A DNA stretch of 64,000 nt from Ostrinia nubilalis (lineage: Eukaryota; Arthropoda; Insecta; Lepidoptera; Crambidae). The notes below the pieces were generated by a model. The model worked only from the letters and a program-made list of their open reading frames with translations, did not search any database and was not told the DNA's origin. The stretch is from positions 9,650,001-9,714,000 of the forward strand of contig NC_087119.1 in NCBI RefSeq assembly GCF_963855985.1, in the 5' to 3' direction. Shown in pieces: positions 63,755-64,000 of the stretch (the stretch's first letter is position 1; each line of letters begins with the position of its first letter). The translations under genes and the position numbers were made by a program.

Positions 63755-63995
63755 GTCAGTGTCTGAGGTATGGAAGCGGCACTGGAGGGGTGACATTTGA
63801 ATACGAGTAAAATTGAAGTGCCCTTGCAGAGCCCATATGTTTACCTTACCTATTTTATAAGACCTTACTGTACGTACACATAAATAAATATGAATATGAT
63901 GAGAGCATACAAGTCTGAAGTACATCTGAAGTCTCGCTGACGTTTGACTTTGACATCACAAAAACACCCTCCCGTGTCTCTCCCATGCCGCACCG
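63755..63995. mobile_element. MITE family 4, copy 3 at window edge
   Basis: GTCTGAGGTATGGAAGCGGC at the left and GTCTCTCCCATGCCGCACCG at the right; inside are GAAGTCTCGCTGACGTTTGA and CATCACAAAAACACCCTCC, shared in part with 10945-10985. It may continue past the window. Confidence 0.5.
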
Positions 63996-64000
63996 AGTAA

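Overview
The window is nuclear DNA of an insect, most likely a moth or butterfly. It is AT-rich, its genes are split by introns with GT-AG borders, and it is crowded with element types typical of lepidopteran genomes: short Helitrons bounded by A|TC...CTAG|T, RTE and CR1/jockey-type LINE pieces, a mariner, a BEL/Pao LTR element and many hairpin MITEs. The species cannot be named from the sequence.

Four host genes are supported. (1) The last five coding exons of an unrecognised gene on the + strand (154-6993). (2) A complete V-ATPase subunit a gene on the - strand, 15 coding exons from 46610 down to 19424, about 865 residues; it carries the proton path of the membrane V0 sector. (3, 4) Two tandem, apparently intronless, secreted acid-lipase-type genes on the + strand (about 54074-55495 and 58940-60370).

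Layout: 1-7067, 3' part of gene 1, with a 2.5 kb composite inverted-repeat element in its last intron. 7068-11270, intergenic: three copies of one MITE, a pogo/Tigger remnant, an RTE end and a SINE. 11275-17750, a LINE on the - strand with both reading frames otherwise open, split by a 1.83 kb terminal-inverted-repeat element that itself holds a 412 bp hairpin element. 18070-19019, a second, 5'-truncated LINE. 19424-46618, the V-ATPase gene; its introns hold a 1.4 kb foldback built on Helitron sequence, a mariner beside a Helitron, a 178 bp tandem satellite with a hAT insertion, a 794 bp Helitron, a pol-less BEL/Pao element with env, and several MITEs close to splice sites. 46812-53800, long AT-rich intergenic stretch with little recognisable. 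53825-60370, the lipases, separated by a near-perfect 130 bp-arm palindrome. 61779-63292, an unusual inverted-repeat element with arms made of a short CATAA-phased degenerate array around a CAAG/CAGCAAG microsatellite and a GC-rich palindrome.

The host genes do not form a pathway. The clearest unusual biology is in the mobile DNA: the nested LINE, the CATAA-phased foldback element, the env-bearing BEL/Pao deletion derivative, and MITEs and tandem repeats packed into the V-ATPase introns. Splice sites were read by eye and checked by reading-frame phase and resemblance to the family; no search or alignment program was run.
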